The notes under the pieces were generated by a model, which ran no database searches, was not told the DNA's origin, and worked only from the letters and a program-made list of their open reading frames with translations. From Citrobacter amalonaticus (lineage in GTDB: Bacteria > Pseudomonadota > Gammaproteobacteria > Enterobacterales > Enterobacteriaceae), in NCBI GenBank assembly GCA_028994555.1, contig JARDVN010000001.1:1054001-1118000 (forward strand): a DNA stretch of 64,000 nt, given 5' to 3'. Each line of letters opens with the position of its first letter. Positions within the stretch are counted from its first letter, which is position 1. Both the position numbers and the translations under genes were made by a program. Positions 1-8,693 of the stretch are shown here, piece after piece.

Positions 1-65
1 GCGCCTAATAAATAAACAGTAAAATGATCTGCCAATCGCGATCGTAGTCACAAATGATACGGAAG

Positions 66-81
66 TAACATGATAATGTTA
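66..81. promoter_or_regulatory. Inverted repeat upstream of deoK (candidate operator)
   Basis: A perfect inverted repeat, TAACAT-GATA-ATGTTA, sits 43 bp before the deoK start. It is flanked by a looser outer pair (AATGATA near 53 and TATCATT near 87). In Salmonella the deoK operon is repressed by the DeoR-family protein DeoQ, so this is a plausible operator. That assignment is inference; no deoQ gene lies inside the window, although one could lie just left of position 1. Confidence 0.4.
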
Positions 82-124
82 TTTTAATATCATTGTTGTG
101 TGATTGTTTCTGAGAGGTAGTAAA

Positions 125-1045
125 ATGGATATCGCGGTTATTGGCTCCAACATGGTGGATCTCATCACCTATACCAACCAGATGCCCAAAGAAGGGGAAA
201 CGCTGGAAGCGCCAGCGTTCAAAATCGGCTGTGGCGGTAAAGGCGCGAATCAGGCCGTTGCGGCGGCGAAGCTCAATTCCAAAGTGCTGATGCTGACCAA
301 AGTCGGCGACGATATCTTTGCGGATAACACCATTCGCAATCTCGAATCGTGGGGCATCAACACCACTTATGTCGAAAAAGTCCCCTGCACCAGCAGCGGC
401 GTGGCACCGATTTTTGTGAATGCGAACTCCAGTAATAGCATTCTGATTATTAAAGGGGCGAACAAATTCCTCTCTCCGGAAGATATCGATCGCGCCGCGG
501 AAGACTTAAAAAAATGTAAGCTTATTGTCCTGCAACTGGAAGTACAACTGGAGACGGTTTACCACGCGATTGAATTTGGTAAAAAACATGGCATTGAGGT
601 GCTGTTAAATCCCGCCCCTGCATTACGGGAATTAGACATGTCTTATGCATGCAAATGTGATTTCTTTGTCCCGAATGAAACCGAGCTGGAAATATTAACC
701 GGCATGTCGGTGGAGTCGTATGATCATATTCGTACCGCCGCCCGCAGTCTCGTGGATAAAGGGTTAAACAATATTATTGTCACCATGGGTGAAAAAGGTG
801 CGCTGTGGATGACCCGCGACCAGGAAGTACATGTCCCGGCGTTTCGCGTCAATGCTGTTGATACCAGCGGCGCTGGCGATGCGTTCATCGGTTGTTTTGC
901 CCATTACTATGTCCAGGGTGGCGATGTCGAAGCCGCTATGAAAAAAGCCGCTCTGTTCGCTGCGTTTAGCGTGACCGGAAAAGGCACTCAATCCTCTTAT
1001 CCGAGCATCGAACAATTTAATGAGTTTCTTACCCTAAACGAATAA
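125..1045 (+). CDS. deoK: Deoxyribokinase (PfkB/ribokinase family)
   Basis: Cytoplasmic kinase expected to phosphorylate 2-deoxy-D-ribose to deoxyribose-5-phosphate, which DeoC aldolase then cleaves. The 306-residue protein has the PfkB N-terminal glycine-rich signature (GCGGKGANQA, residues 36-45) and the C-terminal signature DTSGAGDAF at 246-254, with Asp252 as catalytic base. It closely matches the Salmonella DeoK sequence as I remember it. The ATG at 125 follows AGAGG at 113-117; an in-frame TTG at 104 has no better site. It is first in a deoK-deoP-deoX operon with 27 bp to the next gene. A ribokinase role is the alternative, but the neighbours favour deoxyribose. Confidence 0.88.
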   Translation: MDIAVIGSNMVDLITYTNQMPKEGETLEAPAFKIGCGGKGANQAVAAAKLNSKVLMLTKVGDDIFADNTIRNLESWGINTTYVEKVPCTSSGVAPIFVNANSSNSILIIKGANKFLSPEDIDRAAEDLKKCKLIVLQLEVQLETVYHAIEFGKKHGIEVLLNPAPALRELDMSYACKCDFFVPNETELEILTGMSVESYDHIRTAARSLVDKGLNNIIVTMGEKGALWMTRDQEVHVPAFRVNAVDTSGAGDAFIGCFAHYYVQGGDVEAAMKKAALFAAFSVTGKGTQSSYPSIEQFNEFLTLNE

Positions 1046-1072
1046 TATTCCTGCACTGTAAAAGGTAGCACT

Positions 1073-2386
1073 ATGAACGATAAAAACATCATTCAGATGC
1101 CCGATGGGTATCTGAATAAGACCCCTCTGTTCCAGTTTATTTTGTTATCCTGTTTATTCCCGTTATGGGGATGCGCAGCCGCATTAAATGATATTCTGAT
1201 TACGCAATTTAAGAGCGTATTTTCACTCAGTAACTTTGCGTCAGCATTAGTACAGAGCGCCTTTTATGGCGGTTATTTTTTAATTGCGATTCCGGCATCT
1301 CTGGTAATTAAGAAGACCAGCTATAAAGTGGCGATATTAATCGGTCTGACGCTGTATATCGTCGGCTGTACGCTCTTTTTCCCGGCCTCGCACATGGCGA
1401 CCTATACCATGTTCCTCGCCGCTATTTTTGCGATTGCCATTGGCCTGAGTTTCCTGGAAACCGCAGCGAACACCTACAGTTCGATGATTGGTCCAAAAGC
1501 CTATGCCACATTGCGACTCAATATCAGCCAGACTTTCTATCCGATTGGCGCGGCGTCCGGCATTTTGCTGGGTAAATATCTGGTCTTTTCTGAAGGCGAC
1601 AGTCTGGAAAAACAGATGGCGGGGATGAATGCTGAGCAGATCCATAACTTTAAAGTGCTGATGCTGGAAAATACCCTGGAGCCGTATAAATACATGATTA
1701 TGGTTCTGGTGGTGGTGATGGTGCTGTTCCTGCTGACCCGTTTCCCGACCTGTAAAGTGGCGCAAACGGCGAACCATAAACGCCCGTCGGCGATGGATAC
1801 GCTGCGCTATCTGGCCAGCAATGCCCGTTTCCGCCGCGGCATTGTGGCGCAGTTCCTGTACGTGGGAATGCAGGTTGCCGTCTGGTCATTCACCATCCGT
1901 CTGGCGCTGGAGCTGGGCGATATCAACGAGCGTGATGCCTCTAACTTTATGGTTTACAGCTTCGCCTGCTTCTTTATCGGCAAGTTTATCGCCAATATCC
2001 TGATGACCCGCTTTAATCCGGAAAAGGTGTTGATTCTCTACTCCGTTATTGGCGCGCTGTTCCTTGCCTATGTTTCACTGGCGCCGAGCTTTAGCGCCGT
2101 GTACGTCGCGGTACTGGTGAGCATCCTGTTTGGCCCCTGCTGGGCGACCATCTATGCCGGTACGCTGGATACGGTCGATAACGAACATACTGAAATGGCG
2201 GGCGCGGTGATTGTAATGGCCATTGTGGGTGCTGCGGTCGTACCCGCGATTCAGGGCTATGTCGCGGATATGTTCCATTCGCTGCAACTCTCGTTCCTGG
2301 TGTCCATGCTGTGCTTCGTTTACGTTGGGGTTTACTTCTGGCGCGAAAGCAAAGCGCGCAGCCTGGCTGAAGCGACCGCATCCTGA
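1073..2386 (+). CDS. deoP: Deoxyribose permease, MFS fucose/glucose/galactose:H+ symporter family
   Basis: A 437-residue inner-membrane protein with about 12 hydrophobic segments and the FucP-type layout (LSCLFPLWGCAAALNDILI in TM1, a long central loop around residues 175-245). It probably imports deoxyribose by proton symport. It lies 27 bp after deoK behind an AAAGG ribosome site and 11 bp before deoX, as in the Salmonella deoKPX operon. Substrate specificity is inferred from this context; the family also carries fucose and other sugars. Confidence 0.83.
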   Translation: MNDKNIIQMPDGYLNKTPLFQFILLSCLFPLWGCAAALNDILITQFKSVFSLSNFASALVQSAFYGGYFLIAIPASLVIKKTSYKVAILIGLTLYIVGCTLFFPASHMATYTMFLAAIFAIAIGLSFLETAANTYSSMIGPKAYATLRLNISQTFYPIGAASGILLGKYLVFSEGDSLEKQMAGMNAEQIHNFKVLMLENTLEPYKYMIMVLVVVMVLFLLTRFPTCKVAQTANHKRPSAMDTLRYLASNARFRRGIVAQFLYVGMQVAVWSFTIRLALELGDINERDASNFMVYSFACFFIGKFIANILMTRFNPEKVLILYSVIGALFLAYVSLAPSFSAVYVAVLVSILFGPCWATIYAGTLDTVDNEHTEMAGAVIVMAIVGAAVVPAIQGYVADMFHSLQLSFLVSMLCFVYVGVYFWRESKARSLAEATAS

Positions 2387-2397
2387 GGAGAACAATC

Positions 2398-3411
2398 ATG
2401 ACAACACGTATTGCGCTGTGGCGGGAGCTCTTTAATGAACATCCGCGAACCCTGCTGCAGAACGGCGACTTCACCGTTACCGCCTTTCGTTATGCCAGCG
2501 GTGTTGAAGGGCTAAAGGTTGAGAATAGCCGTGGTCATCTGGTGATTCTGCCCTGGATGGGGCAGATGATCTGGGATGCCTGGTTTGATGGCCATGATCT
2601 GACCATGCGAAACATGTTCCGCCAGCCGAAACCTGCAACGGAAGTGGTCGCGACTTACGGCTGCTTTGCCTTTCACTCCGGGTTGCTGGCGAACGGTTGT
2701 CCCTCACCGGAAGACGATCACCCGTTGCACGGTGAAATGGCCTGCGCGGCGATGGATGAGGCTTGGCTGGAACTGGACGGTGACAGTCTGCGCGTGACCG
2801 GGCGCTATGAATATGTGATGGGATTCGGTCATCATTATCAGGCACAGCCTGCGGTGGTGATGCGTAAAGCGAGCGCGCTGTTTGATATTCAGATGGCCGT
2901 CACTAACCTCGCATCCGTCGCGATGCCGTTGCAGTACATGTGCCACATGAACTATGCGTACGTACCGGAAGCCACTTTCAGCCAGAATATCCCGGATGAG
3001 GCGCTGCGGCTTCGCGAATCGGTCCCGGCGCATGTTAAACCCACCGAACAGTGGCTGGCGTTTAATCAACGGATTTTACAAGGCGAAGCGTCGCTGGCAA
3101 CGCTCAGTGAACCCGACTTCTACGATCCAGAAATCGTCTTCTTTGCCGACATGCTTAACCAGTATACGGATAAACCTGAATTTCGCATGATCGCACCGGA
3201 TGGCACCACGTTTGTCACCCGGTTCGCCAGTGCGGAACTGAACTATGTCACCCGCTGGATCCTCTATAACGGCGATCAGCAGGTCGCCGCATTTGCCCTC
3301 CCCGCGACCTGTCGACCGGAAGGCTTTCTCGCCGCTCAGCGAAACGGCACATTACTTGAGGTGCTGCCACAGCAAACGCGGAGTTTTACGGTCACCACGG
3401 GTATCGCCTGA
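2398..3411 (+). CDS. deoX: DeoX, DUF4432/aldose 1-epimerase-like protein of the deoxyribose operon
   Basis: A 337-residue soluble protein with the galactose-mutarotase-like beta-sandwich pattern of DUF4432 (for example GQMIWDAWFDGHDLTMR near residue 55, a His-rich stretch around 110-145, and HMNYAYVPEA near 182). The start is preceded by TGAGGAGAAC, a strong ribosome site. It is the last gene of the deo operon. A role in interconverting deoxyribose anomers would fit but is unproven; the Salmonella homologue deoX is reported as being of unknown function. A rho-independent terminator follows. Confidence 0.75.
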   Translation: MTTRIALWRELFNEHPRTLLQNGDFTVTAFRYASGVEGLKVENSRGHLVILPWMGQMIWDAWFDGHDLTMRNMFRQPKPATEVVATYGCFAFHSGLLANGCPSPEDDHPLHGEMACAAMDEAWLELDGDSLRVTGRYEYVMGFGHHYQAQPAVVMRKASALFDIQMAVTNLASVAMPLQYMCHMNYAYVPEATFSQNIPDEALRLRESVPAHVKPTEQWLAFNQRILQGEASLATLSEPDFYDPEIVFFADMLNQYTDKPEFRMIAPDGTTFVTRFASAELNYVTRWILYNGDQQVAAFALPATCRPEGFLAAQRNGTLLEVLPQQTRSFTVTTGIA

Positions 3412-3431
3412 TCGCTCAAGGCTTGAACAGC

Positions 3432-3461
3432 AAGGCGCTTATCGTTAAGGTAAGCGCTTTT
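3432..3461 (+). terminator. Terminator after deoX
   Basis: A GCGCTTA/TAAGCGC stem (3435-3441 with 3451-3457) around a nine-base loop is followed by TTTT, 24 bp past the deoX stop. Confidence 0.6.
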
Positions 3462-3540
3462 GCCGGATGGCGTCGTAAACGCCTTATCCGGCCTACATCG
3501 GCACGCGCCCGTAGGCCGGATAAGCGCATCGCCATCCGGC
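3461..3540. repeat. Paired REP element (BIME)
   Basis: Two inverted REP units, one beginning TGCCGGATGGCG and the other ending GCGCATCGCCATCCGGC, with GCCTTATCCGGCCTAC and GTAGGCCGGATAAG between them. This is a standard enterobacterial intergenic REP pair lying between deoX and uhpA. Similar pairs occur at 21967-22047 and 32146-32226. Confidence 0.9.
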
Positions 3541-3565
3541 TTGCTTTAGCGCCAGGATAAACCCC

Positions 3566-4159
3566 ATGATTACCGTTGCCCTTATAGACGACCATCTTAT
3601 CGTTCGCTCCGGCTTTGCCCAACTGCTGGGGCTGGAGGCGGATTTGCAGGTTGTCGCCGAGTTTGGATCGGGACGTGAGGCGCTGGCAGGTTTGCCTGGG
3701 CGCGGAGTTCAGGTGTGCATTTGCGACATCTCGATGCCGGATATCTCCGGCCTCGAGCTGTTGAGTCAGTTGCCGAAAGGCATGGCGACCATCATGCTTT
3801 CCGTGCATGACAGCCCGGCGTTGGTGGAGCAGGCGTTGAACGCCGGTGCGCGGGGTTTTCTTTCCAAACGCTGTAGCCCGGATGAACTGATCGCCGCGGT
3901 GCATACCGTTGCCACCGGTGGTTGCTATCTGACGCCCGACATTGCAATGAAGCTGGCGTCCGGGCGCCAGGACCCGCTGACCAAACGCGAACGCCAGGTA
4001 GCGGAAAAGCTGGCGCAAGGGATGGCGGTGAAAGAGATTGCCGCCGAGCTGGGGCTCTCGCCGAAAACGGTACACGTTCATCGCGCTAACCTGATGGAAA
4101 AGCTGGGTGTCAGCAATGATGTTGAGCTGGCGCGGCGCATGTTTGACGGCTGGCAATGA
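3566..4159 (+). CDS. uhpA: Response regulator UhpA
   Basis: Cytoplasmic LuxR/NarL-type activator of uhpT transcription. The 197 residues form an N-terminal receiver domain (acidic Asp8-Asp9, phospho-acceptor Asp54 in CDISMPD, Lys near 101) and a C-terminal helix-turn-helix ([20 protein letters not shown] ending in the [16 protein letters not shown] recognition region). The stop overlaps the uhpB start by four bases (ATGA), implying translational coupling. It matches E. coli UhpA in order and length. Confidence 0.97.
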   Translation: MITVALIDDHLIVRSGFAQLLGLEADLQVVAEFGSGREALAGLPGRGVQVCICDISMPDISGLELLSQLPKGMATIMLSVHDSPALVEQALNAGARGFLSKRCSPDELIAAVHTVATGGCYLTPDIAMKLASGRQDPLTKRERQVAEKLAQGMAVKEIAAELGLSPKTVHVHRANLMEKLGVSNDVELARRMFDGWQ

Positions 4160-5658
4160 AAACGCTGTTGTCACGGTTTATCACCGTTCTCGCCTGTTTT
4201 TTTATCTTCTCTGCCGCCTGGTTTTGTCTGTGGAGTATCAGCCTGCATCTGGTTGAGCGTCCGGAACTGGCAGTGCTGTTGTTTCCGTTTGGGCTGCGCC
4301 TGGGGCTGATGCTGCAATGTCCACGCGGTTACTGGCAGGTGTTGCTGGGTGCGGAATGGCTGTTAACCTTCTGGCTGGCGCAGGAAGTGGCGCTGGCGCA
4401 TCTTCCCCTTTTGATGATCGGTAGTCTGCTGACGCTCTTGCCTGTGGCGCTGATCTCCCGTTATCGACATCAACGTGACTGGCGCACGCTGTTGCTTCAG
4501 GGCGCGGCGCTGACGGCGGCAGCGCTGTTGCAGTCGCTGCCCTGGCTGGGGCAGGGTGAAGAAGCGTGGACGGCGCTGCTGCTCACCCTGACCGGAGGGC
4601 TGACGCTGGCGCCCATTTGCCTGGTATTCTGGCACTACCTGACCAGCAACACCTGGCTGCCGCTGGGTCCGGCGCTGGTCTCGCAACCGGTGAACTGGCG
4701 TGGACGACACCTGATCGGGTATTTGCTGCTGTTCACCGTCAGCCTGTGGTTACAGCTGGGTTTACCAACCGAGCTATCGCGTTTCACACCTTTCTGTCTG
4801 GCGCTGCCAATCATCGCGCTCGCCTGGCACTACGGCTGGCAAGGGGCGCTGATTGCGACGCTGATGAACGCAATCGCGCTGATTGCCAGCCAGACCTGGC
4901 ACGATCATCCTGTGGATTTGCTGCTTTCCCTGCTGGCGCAAAGCCTGACCGGAATATTGCTCGGCGCGGGGATTCAGCGTCTGCGTGAGCTGAACCAGTC
5001 GCTGCAAAACGAACTGGCGCGCAATCACCGGCTGGCGGAACGCCTGCTGGAAACGGAAGAGAGCGTTCGTCGCGACGTGGCGCGTGAGCTGCATGACGAT
5101 ATCGGGCAAACCATCACCGCCATCCGCACTCAGGCCGGGATTGTGCAGCGGCTGGCGGTTGAAAATGGCGGCGTGAAGCAGAGCGGGCAGCTTATCGAGC
5201 AACTGTCGCTGGGCGTCTATGATTCGGTGCGTCGCCTGTTGGGACGTTTACGTCCTCGGCAACTGGATGATTTAACGCTGGAACAGGCCATCCGCTCACT
5301 GATGCGGGAAATGGAGCTGGAAAGCCGCGGTATCGTCAGCCATCTCGACTGGCGGATTGACGAGACGGCGCTGAGCGAAGGGCTGCGGGTAACGTTGTTT
5401 CGGGTGTGTCAGGAAGGGCTGAACAATATTGTGAAGCACGCCAATGCCAGCGCGGTGACGCTACAGGGCTGGCAGCAGGACGATCGACTAATGCTGGTGA
5501 TTGAAGATGACGGTAGCGGCCTTCCACCCAATTCCGGCCAGCAAGGTTTTGGCCTGACCGGGATGCGCGAACGGGTCGCAGCACTGGGCGGTTCGCTAAC
5601 GATTTCCTGTACGCACGGTACGCGCGTCAGCGTTTCGCTGCCGCAGCGCTATGTTTAA
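4156..5658 (+). CDS. uhpB: Sensor histidine kinase UhpB
   Basis: Inner-membrane kinase that with UhpC senses external glucose-6-phosphate and phosphorylates UhpA. The 500 residues hold an N-terminal MASE1-like block of about eight to ten hydrophobic segments (1-275), a short coiled linker, a HisKA_3 dimerisation domain with phospho-accepting His313 ([11 protein letters not shown]) and a C-terminal HATPase domain ([10 protein letters not shown]-box, IEDDGSGLP and [11 protein letters not shown] glycine boxes). It is ten bases before the uhpC ATG. Confidence 0.97.
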   Translation: MKTLLSRFITVLACFFIFSAAWFCLWSISLHLVERPELAVLLFPFGLRLGLMLQCPRGYWQVLLGAEWLLTFWLAQEVALAHLPLLMIGSLLTLLPVALISRYRHQRDWRTLLLQGAALTAAALLQSLPWLGQGEEAWTALLLTLTGGLTLAPICLVFWHYLTSNTWLPLGPALVSQPVNWRGRHLIGYLLLFTVSLWLQLGLPTELSRFTPFCLALPIIALAWHYGWQGALIATLMNAIALIASQTWHDHPVDLLLSLLAQSLTGILLGAGIQRLRELNQSLQNELARNHRLAERLLETEESVRRDVARELHDDIGQTITAIRTQAGIVQRLAVENGGVKQSGQLIEQLSLGVYDSVRRLLGRLRPRQLDDLTLEQAIRSLMREMELESRGIVSHLDWRIDETALSEGLRVTLFRVCQEGLNNIVKHANASAVTLQGWQQDDRLMLVIEDDGSGLPPNSGQQGFGLTGMRERVAALGGSLTISCTHGTRVSVSLPQRYV

Positions 5659-5667
5659 GGAGCGTTG

Positions 5668-6996
5668 ATGCTGAACTTTTTCAAAGCACCGGCGAATGCA
5701 CCGCGGTTAACGGATAAGCGTGAGATCGACGAGCGCTACCGCTACTGGCGTCGCCATATCCTGCTGACCATCTGGCTGGGCTATGCCCTGTTCTATTTCA
5801 CGCGGAAAAGTTTTAACGCCGCCGTCCCGGAAATTCTTGCCAACGGCGTGTTAACCCGCAGCGATATCGGCCTGCTGGCGACGCTGTTTTATATCACCTA
5901 CGGCCTGTCGAAATTTGTCTCTGGTATCGTCAGCGATCGTTCCAATGCCCGGTATTTTATGGGAATCGGGCTGATTGCCACTGGCGTCGTCAACATTCTG
6001 TTTGGCTTTTCCACCTCGCTCTGGGCATTTGCGTTGCTGTGGGCACTTAACGCTTTCTTCCAGGGCTGGGGTGCGCCGGTGTGCGCACGTCTGCTGACGG
6101 CGTGGTATTCGCGCAACGAGCGCGGCGGCTGGTGGGCTATCTGGAATACCGCGCACAATGTGGGCGGCGCGCTGATCCCCGTTATCATGGCCGCAGCGGC
6201 GCTGCACTATGGCTGGCGCGCCGGGATGATGATTGCCGGTACGCTGGCGATAGTCGTTGGCATTTTTCTCTGCTGGCGACTGCGCGACCGGCCGCAGGCC
6301 GTCGGCTTACCGCCGGTGGGCGACTGGCAGCACGATGCGCTGGAAATCGCCCAGCAGCAGGAAGGCGCAGGGCTGACCCGCAAAGAGATCCTCACTAAAT
6401 ACGTGCTGCTCAACCCTTACATCTGGCTGCTATCGCTCTGTTATGTGCTGGTGTATGTGGTGCGAGCCGCCATCAATGACTGGGGCAATCTGTATATGTC
6501 CGAGACGCTGGGCGTCGATCTGGTGACGGCGAACATGGCGGTCACCATGTTCGAGTTGGGCGGCTTTATCGGCGCGCTGGTGGCGGGTTGGGGCTCGGAT
6601 AAACTGTTCAACGGCAACCGTGGGCCGATGAACCTGATTTTTGCCGCCGGGATTTTGCTTTCGGTAGGTTCGCTGTGGCTGATGCCCTTTGCCAGCTATG
6701 TGATGCAGGCAGCCTGTTTTTTCACCACCGGATTCTTTGTCTTTGGTCCGCAGATGTTGATCGGTATGGCGGCGGCAGAGTGCTCGCACAAAGAAGCGGC
6801 GGGTGCGGCAACCGGATTTGTTGGGCTGTTTGCTTATCTCGGCGCATCGCTTTCTGGCTGGCCGCTGGCGCAGGTACTGGAAACCTGGCACTGGACCGGT
6901 TTCTTCGTGGTCATCGCTATCGCCGCCGGGATCTCCGCCCTGCTGTTACTGCCATTCCTCAACGCCCAGGCTCCGCGTGAGGTCAGTGAAGCGTGA
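5668..6996 (+). CDS. uhpC: Sensor/transport-like protein UhpC
   Basis: A 442-residue organophosphate:phosphate antiporter-family membrane protein that acts as the external glucose-6-phosphate receptor for UhpB. It shows 12 hydrophobic segments and the family stretch RYRYWRRHILLTIWLGYALF near the N terminus, and is almost identical to E. coli UhpC. I chose the ATG at 5668, which gives the usual MLNFF-type N terminus after AAGGAG; a TTG lies one codon upstream. It is the last gene of uhpABC, and a 143 bp promoter region separates it from uhpT. Confidence 0.97.
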   Translation: MLNFFKAPANAPRLTDKREIDERYRYWRRHILLTIWLGYALFYFTRKSFNAAVPEILANGVLTRSDIGLLATLFYITYGLSKFVSGIVSDRSNARYFMGIGLIATGVVNILFGFSTSLWAFALLWALNAFFQGWGAPVCARLLTAWYSRNERGGWWAIWNTAHNVGGALIPVIMAAAALHYGWRAGMMIAGTLAIVVGIFLCWRLRDRPQAVGLPPVGDWQHDALEIAQQQEGAGLTRKEILTKYVLLNPYIWLLSLCYVLVYVVRAAINDWGNLYMSETLGVDLVTANMAVTMFELGGFIGALVAGWGSDKLFNGNRGPMNLIFAAGILLSVGSLWLMPFASYVMQAACFFTTGFFVFGPQMLIGMAAAECSHKEAAGAATGFVGLFAYLGASLSGWPLAQVLETWHWTGFFVVIAIAAGISALLLLPFLNAQAPREVSEA

Positions 6997-7066
6997 TGTA
7001 GTTCACTTTTTTTACCGCGAGTAGGGCAAAACTAAGAAATTTTCCCGGTTTCGCCTGGACGTGTTC

Positions 7067-7119
7067 TCAGGCGTGTTTCCTGACTGATTTTTACAATGCC
7101 TGCCATTCGCAGGTATAAA
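7067..7119 (+). promoter_or_regulatory. uhpT promoter with UhpA-type inverted repeat
   Basis: TCAGG-CGTGTTT-CCTGA (7067-7083) is a perfect inverted repeat, overlapped upstream by a related CCTGG...CTCAGG. Downstream are TTACAA (7091-7096) and TATAAA (7114-7119), 17 bp apart, giving a start near 7126 and placing the repeat near -50. E. coli uhpT is activated by phospho-UhpA binding just upstream of -35, so position and symmetry fit. Assignment is by context. Confidence 0.6.
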
Positions 7120-7139
7120 AATTAGCCCGGGAGTATCCT

Positions 7140-8531
7140 ATGCTGGCCTTTCTAAACCAGGTGCGTAAACCGACCCTGGATCTGCCGCTCGAAGTGCGGC
7201 GCAAGATGTGGTTCAAACCGTTCATGCAGTCCTATCTGGTAGTTTTTATCGGCTACCTGACCATGTACCTGATCCGCAAGAACTTTAACATTGCCCAGAA
7301 TGACATGATCTCCACCTACGGGCTGAGTATGACGCAGCTGGGGATGATTGGTCTGGGGTTCTCCATCACCTACGGCGTGGGTAAAACGCTGGTCTCCTAT
7401 TACGCGGACGGCAAAAACACCAAGCAGTTCCTGCCGTTTATGCTGATCCTCTCTGCGATTTGTATGCTCGGTTTCAGCGCCAGTATGGGAACGGGCTCCG
7501 TAAGCCTGTTCCTGATGATCGCCTTCTATGCCCTGAGCGGATTCTTCCAGAGCACTGGCGGTTCGTGCAGCTATTCCACCATTACCAAATGGACGCCTCG
7601 CCGTAAGCGCGGCACTTTCCTCGGCTTCTGGAATATTTCGCATAACCTCGGCGGCGCAGGTGCGGCAGGCGTGGCGCTGTTCGGTGCGAACGTTCTGTTC
7701 GACGGACACGTGATTGGGATGTTTGTTTTCCCGTCGATTATTGCCCTGATTGTTGGCTTTATCGGTCTGCGCTTTGGTAGCGACTCGCCGGAATCGTATG
7801 GTCTCGGCAAAGCCGAAGAGCTGTTCGGTGAGGAGATCAGCGAAGAGGACAAAGAAACCGAAGAGAATGAGATGACCAAATGGCAGATCTTTGTTGAATA
7901 TGTGCTGAAAAACAAAGTCATCTGGCTGCTCTGTTTCTCCAACATCTTCCTGTACGTGGTACGTATCGGCATCGATCAGTGGTCTACCGTGTATGCTTTT
8001 CAGGAGCTGAAGCTCTCTAAAGAAGTTGCAATTCAGGGATTTACCTTGTTTGAGGTGGGGGCGCTGGTCGGCACGCTGTTATGGGGCTGGCTCTCGGATC
8101 TGGCGAATGGACGTCGTGCGCTGGTGGCTTGCGTGGCGTTGGCGCTGATCATCGCAACGCTGGGTGTCTATCAACATGCCAGCAATCAGTATGTCTATCT
8201 TGCCTCCCTGTTCGCGCTCGGTTTCCTGGTATTTGGACCGCAACTGTTGATTGGCGTGGCGGCAGTCGGTTTTGTACCGAAGAAAGCCATTGGCGCGGCG
8301 GACGGTATCAAGGGCACCTTTGCGTACCTGATCGGCGATAGCTTTGCCAAGTTAGGTCTGGGGATGATAGCTGACGGTACGCCGATATTTGGCCTGACCG
8401 GCTGGGCGGGGACTTTCGCCGCGCTGGACGCTGCCGCGATCGGCTGCATTTGCCTGATGGCGATGGTTGCGGTCATGGAAGAACGCAAAATTCGCCGTGA
8501 GAAAAAGCTTCAACTACTAAGAGCCGCTTAA
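7140..8531 (+). CDS. uhpT: Hexose-6-phosphate:phosphate antiporter UhpT
   Basis: A 463-residue inner-membrane antiporter that imports glucose-6-phosphate and other hexose phosphates (and fosfomycin) in exchange for phosphate. It has the E. coli UhpT length, 12 hydrophobic segments, the N terminus [21 protein letters not shown] beginning, and the central acidic loop [19 protein letters not shown]. It is transcribed from its own regulated promoter and followed by a strong terminator. Confidence 0.98.
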   Translation: MLAFLNQVRKPTLDLPLEVRRKMWFKPFMQSYLVVFIGYLTMYLIRKNFNIAQNDMISTYGLSMTQLGMIGLGFSITYGVGKTLVSYYADGKNTKQFLPFMLILSAICMLGFSASMGTGSVSLFLMIAFYALSGFFQSTGGSCSYSTITKWTPRRKRGTFLGFWNISHNLGGAGAAGVALFGANVLFDGHVIGMFVFPSIIALIVGFIGLRFGSDSPESYGLGKAEELFGEEISEEDKETEENEMTKWQIFVEYVLKNKVIWLLCFSNIFLYVVRIGIDQWSTVYAFQELKLSKEVAIQGFTLFEVGALVGTLLWGWLSDLANGRRALVACVALALIIATLGVYQHASNQYVYLASLFALGFLVFGPQLLIGVAAVGFVPKKAIGAADGIKGTFAYLIGDSFAKLGLGMIADGTPIFGLTGWAGTFAALDAAAIGCICLMAMVAVMEERKIRREKKLQLLRAA

Positions 8532-8552
8532 GAGTATAGTGGATAACGTTTT

Positions 8553-8578
8553 GCCCAGCCTGTGCGCTGGGCTTTTTT
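8553..8578 (+). terminator. uhpT terminator
   Basis: GCCCAGC/GCTGGGC stem (8553-8559 with 8566-8572) followed by six T, 22 bp past the uhpT stop. Confidence 0.85.
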
Positions 8579-8693
8579 CCTCCCGCCTAAACGTTTTCCG
8601 AATCCGGGCTATATTGCTCTCCCCTCGCAGTTTTTTCCCCTGATGCCGACTTAAGGTAATCCTTCTGATTTTTATGCAAAAAAGGATTTGAGC

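Noticed and set aside
1337..1777. Long antisense frames opposite deoP, uhpA, uhpB, uhpC and rhs
   Set aside because: They are shadows of GC-rich coding sequence: biased composition (Arg/Pro/His-rich), no ribosome sites and full overlap with recognised genes.
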